A stretch of 15,833 bases of DNA from Faecalibacterium sp. (GTDB lineage: Bacteria > Bacillota > Clostridia > Oscillospirales > Ruminococcaceae). The DNA is taken from assembly GCA_017483235.1 (NCBI GenBank), contig JAFULE010000048.1, positions 1 through 15,833 on the forward strand, in the 5' to 3' direction. Shown here piece by piece: positions 13,146 to 15,833 of this stretch. Below the pieces are notes generated by a model. That model saw nothing but the letters and a program-made list of their open reading frames with translations. It did no database searches and had not been told where the DNA came from. The number at the start of each line of letters is the position of its first letter. Position 1 is the first letter of the stretch. A program made the translations under genes and the position numbers.

Positions 13146-13160
13146 GAGGCAAGGTATAAT
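13132..13160 (+). promoter_or_regulatory. promoter of the 124-residue protein gene
   Basis: TTGCCG (13132-13137), 17 bases, consensus TATAAT (13155-13160), followed by a 40-base AT-rich leader with TGAGGT at 13187-13192 before the ATG. Confidence 0.7.
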
Positions 13161-13199
13161 AAAAATTAAATGTGATTTTGATAAAATGAGGTATTTTGT

Positions 13200-13574
13200 A
13201 TGCAAAACGCCACCGCTGCCGATATCATCTGGCTGAAACCGCGCACCGCAGCCCTGCTGCCCGCCGGTGCGCTGCCCGCGTCGGTGGAGTTCTGTGGCCC
13301 CCACGGTATGATCAACTACTTTCTGATCGGGCAGCTGGCCTCGGGCTTGTGCCAGCGGGACGAAGTGCAGCAGCAGGGGGGGCTGCAAAGCTTTAAGCTG
13401 TACGAAAACGAGGACGGCAGCTGGGTATTGACCGTGCGCGGCCCCAATATGGACGGTGACGCGCTGGATCTGCCCATCGAGGCCGCCGAGGTGATCGCCT
13501 TGCTGGAAAAAAACGGCATCGGCATGCCGGGGCGCCAACCGCCGCAGCCTGCCCCCGCAGCCCCGCCTTTCTGA
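13200..13574 (+). CDS. unrecognised 124-residue cytosolic protein
   Basis: I do not recognise a family. The protein has no membrane segment or signal peptide. It begins with a compact alpha/beta-looking region (IIWLKPRTAALLPAG, then VEFCGPHGMINYFLIGQLASGL), continues with LYENEDGSWVLTVRGPNMDGDALDLPI at about 67-93 and ends with a proline-rich tail (PPQPAPAAPPF). It has a well-formed promoter, a GAGG ribosome binding site eight bases from the ATG, and codon use like its neighbours, so it is a real gene. It is divergent from azlC with overlapping promoters and is followed after about 100 bases by the peptidoglycan glycosyltransferase gene. Confidence 0.75.
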   Translation: MQNATAADIIWLKPRTAALLPAGALPASVEFCGPHGMINYFLIGQLASGLCQRDEVQQQGGLQSFKLYENEDGSWVLTVRGPNMDGDALDLPIEAAEVIALLEKNGIGMPGRQPPQPAPAAPPF

Positions 13575-13680
13575 CCGGAATGGTTTAAGATTTGCAAAAG
13601 AAAAGGTTACTTTTTTGTGAATTGTACAGCATTTTGCGGCAATCTGTCGTATGATAGACGAAAGGCTGGTGAAGGCGGAA

Positions 13681-14388
13681 ATGAAGCGATTGTTCAAACG
13701 ACTGCTGGCGGTGCTGGTGCTGCTGGCAGTGGTTGTGGTCGGCGCGCTGGCATGGCGTGGTTGGCGGCTGTATCGTACCGCTTTTGCCCAAATGCCGCTG
13801 CAGCAGCTGGTGCAGCAGCGCCGCGCCGCTGCAGATTACACACCCCTGGAGCAGCTGCCGCAGATGTATCTGGACGCTGTGGTGGCGGTGGAGGATCACC
13901 GGTTTTACAAACACCACGGGGTGGACCCAATCGCCATTGGCCGGGCCATTGTGGTGGACCTTGCAACCCTGAGCTTTGCCGAGGGTGGCAGCACCCTGAC
14001 CCAGCAGCTGGCCAAAAATTTGTATTTTACCCATGCAAAAACCCTTGACCGCAAGGTGGCCGAGGTGTTTGCCGCGTGGGAATTGGAAAAAGCCCTGACC
14101 AAGCAGGAAATATTGGAGCTGTACGCCAACAGCGTGTATTTTGGCAGCGGCTGCTATTCCATCGGGTCGGCATCACAGCGCTATTTCGGCTGTGCACCGG
14201 CCGCTTTGAACGGCGCCCAGTGTGTGATGCTGGCTGGGCTGCCCAAGGCCCCCAGTGTGTACGACCCCAGCGACGGCGAACACAGGTTGGCGCTGCAGCG
14301 GCAAAAGCAGGTGCTGCGCCGCATGGTGGACACCGGCGTGTTGACCGGGCAGCAGGCGGATGAGATTGCTGCCCAGCCTGTGTTTTGA
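13681..14388 (+). CDS. monofunctional peptidoglycan glycosyltransferase (GT51)
   Basis: This 235-residue protein has one N-terminal signal-anchor helix (about 7-25) after a basic MKRLFKR. A GT51 transglycosylase domain follows with the motifs AVEDHRFYKHHG (69-80, catalytic Glu71), GGSTLTQQLAKN (102-113), KVAEVFAAWELEKALTKQEILELYAN (125-150) and AGLPKAPSVYDP (185-196). There is no transpeptidase domain, so it is the monofunctional type (MtgA/SgtB-like). It polymerises lipid II into glycan strands outside the membrane. An upstream ATG at 13651 lacks a ribosome binding site and overlaps a TATGAT that may be the -10 element (13650-13655). AAGGCGG before 13681 supports the shorter start. It is followed after 39 bases by the TVP38-like gene, probably in one operon. 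Confidence 0.9.
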   Translation: MKRLFKRLLAVLVLLAVVVVGALAWRGWRLYRTAFAQMPLQQLVQQRRAAADYTPLEQLPQMYLDAVVAVEDHRFYKHHGVDPIAIGRAIVVDLATLSFAEGGSTLTQQLAKNLYFTHAKTLDRKVAEVFAAWELEKALTKQEILELYANSVYFGSGCYSIGSASQRYFGCAPAALNGAQCVMLAGLPKAPSVYDPSDGEHRLALQRQKQVLRRMVDTGVLTGQQADEIAAQPVF

Positions 14389-14427
14389 AAGATAACGCGA
14401 ATTTTCGCAAGGAGGTACCCCCGGCAA

Positions 14428-15036
14428 ATGATCGAGCAGCTTCAGATTTTAGCACAGCAGGTGGTCACACTGGAATTCTGGCAGGGCCTGCTGGAAGGGT
14501 TTCAGGTGCTGGGGCCAATGGTGCCCATTCTGCTGGCCGCACTGGAATCCTTTATTCCTGCGCTGCCGCTGGTGGCTATTGTTACGTTGAATGTGGCGGC
14601 CCACGGTGCGGTGCTGGGCTTTGTGTACAGCTGGCTGGGCACCTGTTTGGGCTGCACCATTGTGTTTTTGTTCTACCGCAAGCTGCTCAAGCGCCCGTTG
14701 CTGGGGTTGATGGACCGCAGCCCCAAGGTGACCAAGGCCAAAAACTGGGTGAATCGATTTGACATCAATGCATTGTTTTTGCTGGCCATCATGCCGTTTA
14801 CGCCGTCATCGTTTTTGAATCTGGCCTTTGGCCTTTCGGATTTTGGCGAGAAAAACTATCTGTACACCATGTATCGCGCCAAGCTGATTATGATCCTGCT
14901 GCTGGCGCTGGCGGGGCAGTCGGTGGCCAAAGCCTTTGAAAACCCGGTGTTCATCGTGCTGGCGGTGGTGCTGCTGGCGGGGCTTTACTGGGTGTCGAAA
15001 AAGGTGGGCAAGCAGCACGATCTGGACGGAATGTAA
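14428..15036 (+). CDS. TVP38/TMEM64 (DedA-like, VTT domain) membrane protein
   Basis: This 202-residue integral membrane protein has a VTT/SNARE-associated domain: an N-terminal re-entrant-looking helix with AALESFIPALPLVAIVTLN (about 38-56), a GTCLGCTIVFLFYRKL glycine-rich segment, the conserved hydrophilic stretch RFDINALFLLAIMPFTPSSFLNLAFGLS (about 110-137), and a closing helix. DedA/VTT proteins are implicated in lipid flipping, including recycling of undecaprenyl phosphate, which would fit the adjacent glycan polymerase. That link is inference. An AGGAGG lies at 14410-14415, a slightly long 12 bases from the ATG. A strong terminator follows. Confidence 0.88.
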   Translation: MIEQLQILAQQVVTLEFWQGLLEGFQVLGPMVPILLAALESFIPALPLVAIVTLNVAAHGAVLGFVYSWLGTCLGCTIVFLFYRKLLKRPLLGLMDRSPKVTKAKNWVNRFDINALFLLAIMPFTPSSFLNLAFGLSDFGEKNYLYTMYRAKLIMILLLALAGQSVAKAFENPVFIVLAVVLLAGLYWVSKKVGKQHDLDGM

Positions 15037-15056
15037 CCGTGTGAAAGTAATAAGAG

Positions 15057-15095
15057 GCCCGGTGCGCTTTTGGTAAAGCGCGCCGGGCTTTTTCT
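15057..15095 (+). terminator. terminator after the TVP38-like gene
   Basis: GCCCGGTGCGCTTT (15057-15070) pairs with AAAGCGCGCCGGGC (15075-15088), with one T-G pair and loop TGGT, followed by TTTTTCTGTCTG. Confidence 0.9.
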
Positions 15096-15190
15096 GTCTG
15101 TCGGGTTGTGTCGTTCCGCGCTGTGCGGCACAAATCGCCCCGCCGGGGCCGCTACAGTATATGCAGAACGAACAGGAGGCAGAACAGATC

Positions 15191-15833
15191 ATGCAGCAGC
15201 TTACAGAACGGCTTGAACAAACGCGGCGGCTGCCGCACATATCGGTGCGGGCGCTGACGGCCGCGGCCTGCGCTGCGGTGGCGGCACAGGCCGCCTGCGG
15301 CGGGATGGTGTACCCCTTGGGGCCGGCGCTGGCACTGGGGGTGGCCCAGCCGTTGTACGGGGCGGTGTGGCTTGGCGCGGCGCTGGGGGTGCTGCTGGGG
15401 GTGCCGGGGGTGCAGAAAATCACCCTGCTGGCGGCATTGGCCGGCTGTGCGCTGCTGCGTCGGCAACAGCCGCATCGGTTTTCGGCAGCCTGCGCCGGCT
15501 GCTGTGCCGGCTGGCTGGGCACTGCGCTGGGGCTGTGGTTTGTGGGAGCTTTCGGCGGCAGGCAGCTGCTGGGTGCGGCCTGCGGTGCGGCATTGGCCGG
15601 CTGCCTTGGCTGGGCGGTGCGTCGCTGGCAGGTCATCAACGCCGACCCGGCCGAAGCGGTTGCCCGGCCTGTGATCTCCACCACGGCCAACCGCCTTGCA
15701 GCCGTGGCCGAAAGCCTGTCCGGCATTGCAAAAACGGTGGATGGCATCTATCAGGTGGCCCCCAAAAAAGGCGAAACCTACAACTGGGTGGTGGACTGCA
15801 CCCACGACGAACTGTGCTTCAACTGTAAACGGC
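15191..15833 (+). CDS. SpoIIE-like protein phosphatase, N-terminal part (runs off the window)
   Basis: The frame from ATG 15191 stays open to the window end and encodes at least 214 residues. Residues 1-18 are polar, 19-145 are very hydrophobic and small-residue-rich (about four or five helices), and 160-214 are soluble, with RLAAVAESLSGIAKTVDGIY followed by the start of a cysteine cluster (Cys209, Cys212). This layout matches the membrane domain, linker and C-x-x-C motif of clostridial stage II sporulation protein E, whose PP2C phosphatase domain would follow outside the window. The membrane part is much shorter than the ten-helix domain of Bacillus SpoIIE. AGGAGG at 15174-15179 supports 15191 over the ATG at 15161. 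SpoIIE dephosphorylates SpoIIAA to activate sigma-F. The identification rests on the partial C-terminal match and is moderate. Confidence 0.6.
   Translation, partial: MQQLTERLEQTRRLPHISVRALTAAACAAVAAQAACGGMVYPLGPALALGVAQPLYGAVWLGAALGVLLGVPGVQKITLLAALAGCALLRRQQPHRFSAACAGCCAGWLGTALGLWFVGAFGGRQLLGAACGAALAGCLGWAVRRWQVINADPAEAVARPVISTTANRLAAVAESLSGIAKTVDGIYQVAPKKGETYNWVVDCTHDELCFNCKR

Noticed and set aside
14806..15747. Minus-strand open frames (313 and 217 residues) at the right end
   Set aside because: They cross the strong terminator at 15057-15095 and are Ala/Pro/Gln-rich. The plus-strand frame from 15191 has a ribosome binding site, membrane segments and the SpoIIE-like linker.
1..15833. Prophage, IS element, CRISPR array, tRNA or riboswitch
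   Set aside because: I saw no transposase or integrase motifs, spaced direct repeats, cloverleaf-like sequences or recognisable riboswitch cores. The CI-like repressor stands alone without phage genes.

Overview
The window is a GC-rich stretch of chromosomal DNA with Firmicutes signatures: strong AGGAGG ribosome binding sites, sigma-A type promoters, the prmA-rsmE pair, and a spoIIE-like gene at the right edge. Gene content and base composition fit a gut Oscillospiraceae/Ruminococcaceae member (Faecalibacterium, Gemmiger or Subdoligranulum type). That placement is an inference from style, not from a marker gene. I see no phage, IS, CRISPR, tRNA or rRNA.

Left part (1-5000). After the tail of an unidentified gene comes a GNAT acetyltransferase fused to an MnmM/YtqB-type tRNA methyltransferase. 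Next is a divergent pair: a small two-helix membrane protein on the minus strand, and on the plus strand an XRE-type repressor carrying a complete LexA/CI-like self-cleaving S24 domain. Their shared intergenic region holds two facing promoters and three ACAAC-N5-GTTGT-type operators. Downstream lies a three-gene plus-strand operon: a radical SAM DNA modification/repair protein, its usual DUF4130 partner, and a NUDIX hydrolase. I read 1032-4987 as a candidate DNA-damage-responsive neighbourhood with a small membrane effector. This is the most interesting part of the window.

Middle (5000-11100). A cyclophilin with its own promoter and terminator is followed by a cysteine-rich broken mini-ORF leading into a MATE efflux pump. 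A bidirectional terminator separates the pump from a convergent patatin-like phospholipase. Next is a TipA-like MerR regulator whose promoter has the classical 19-bp spacer with a dyad, and whose gene has an internal ribosome binding site predicted to give a separate 141-residue ligand-binding product. The minus-strand prmA-rsmE operon (L11 and 16S rRNA methyltransferases) follows.

Right part (11100-15833). This holds a PAP2 family membrane enzyme, a convergent azlC-azlD branched-chain amino acid exporter operon, an unrecognised 124-residue protein divergent from azlC, a monofunctional GT51 peptidoglycan glycosyltransferase, a TVP38/DedA-like membrane protein, and the 5' part of a spoIIE-like phosphatase gene with a shortened membrane domain.

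Almost every transcription unit ends in a clear stem-loop terminator, several of them bidirectional. No gene-free stretch exceeds 300 bases. The long antisense open frames are high-GC shadows.
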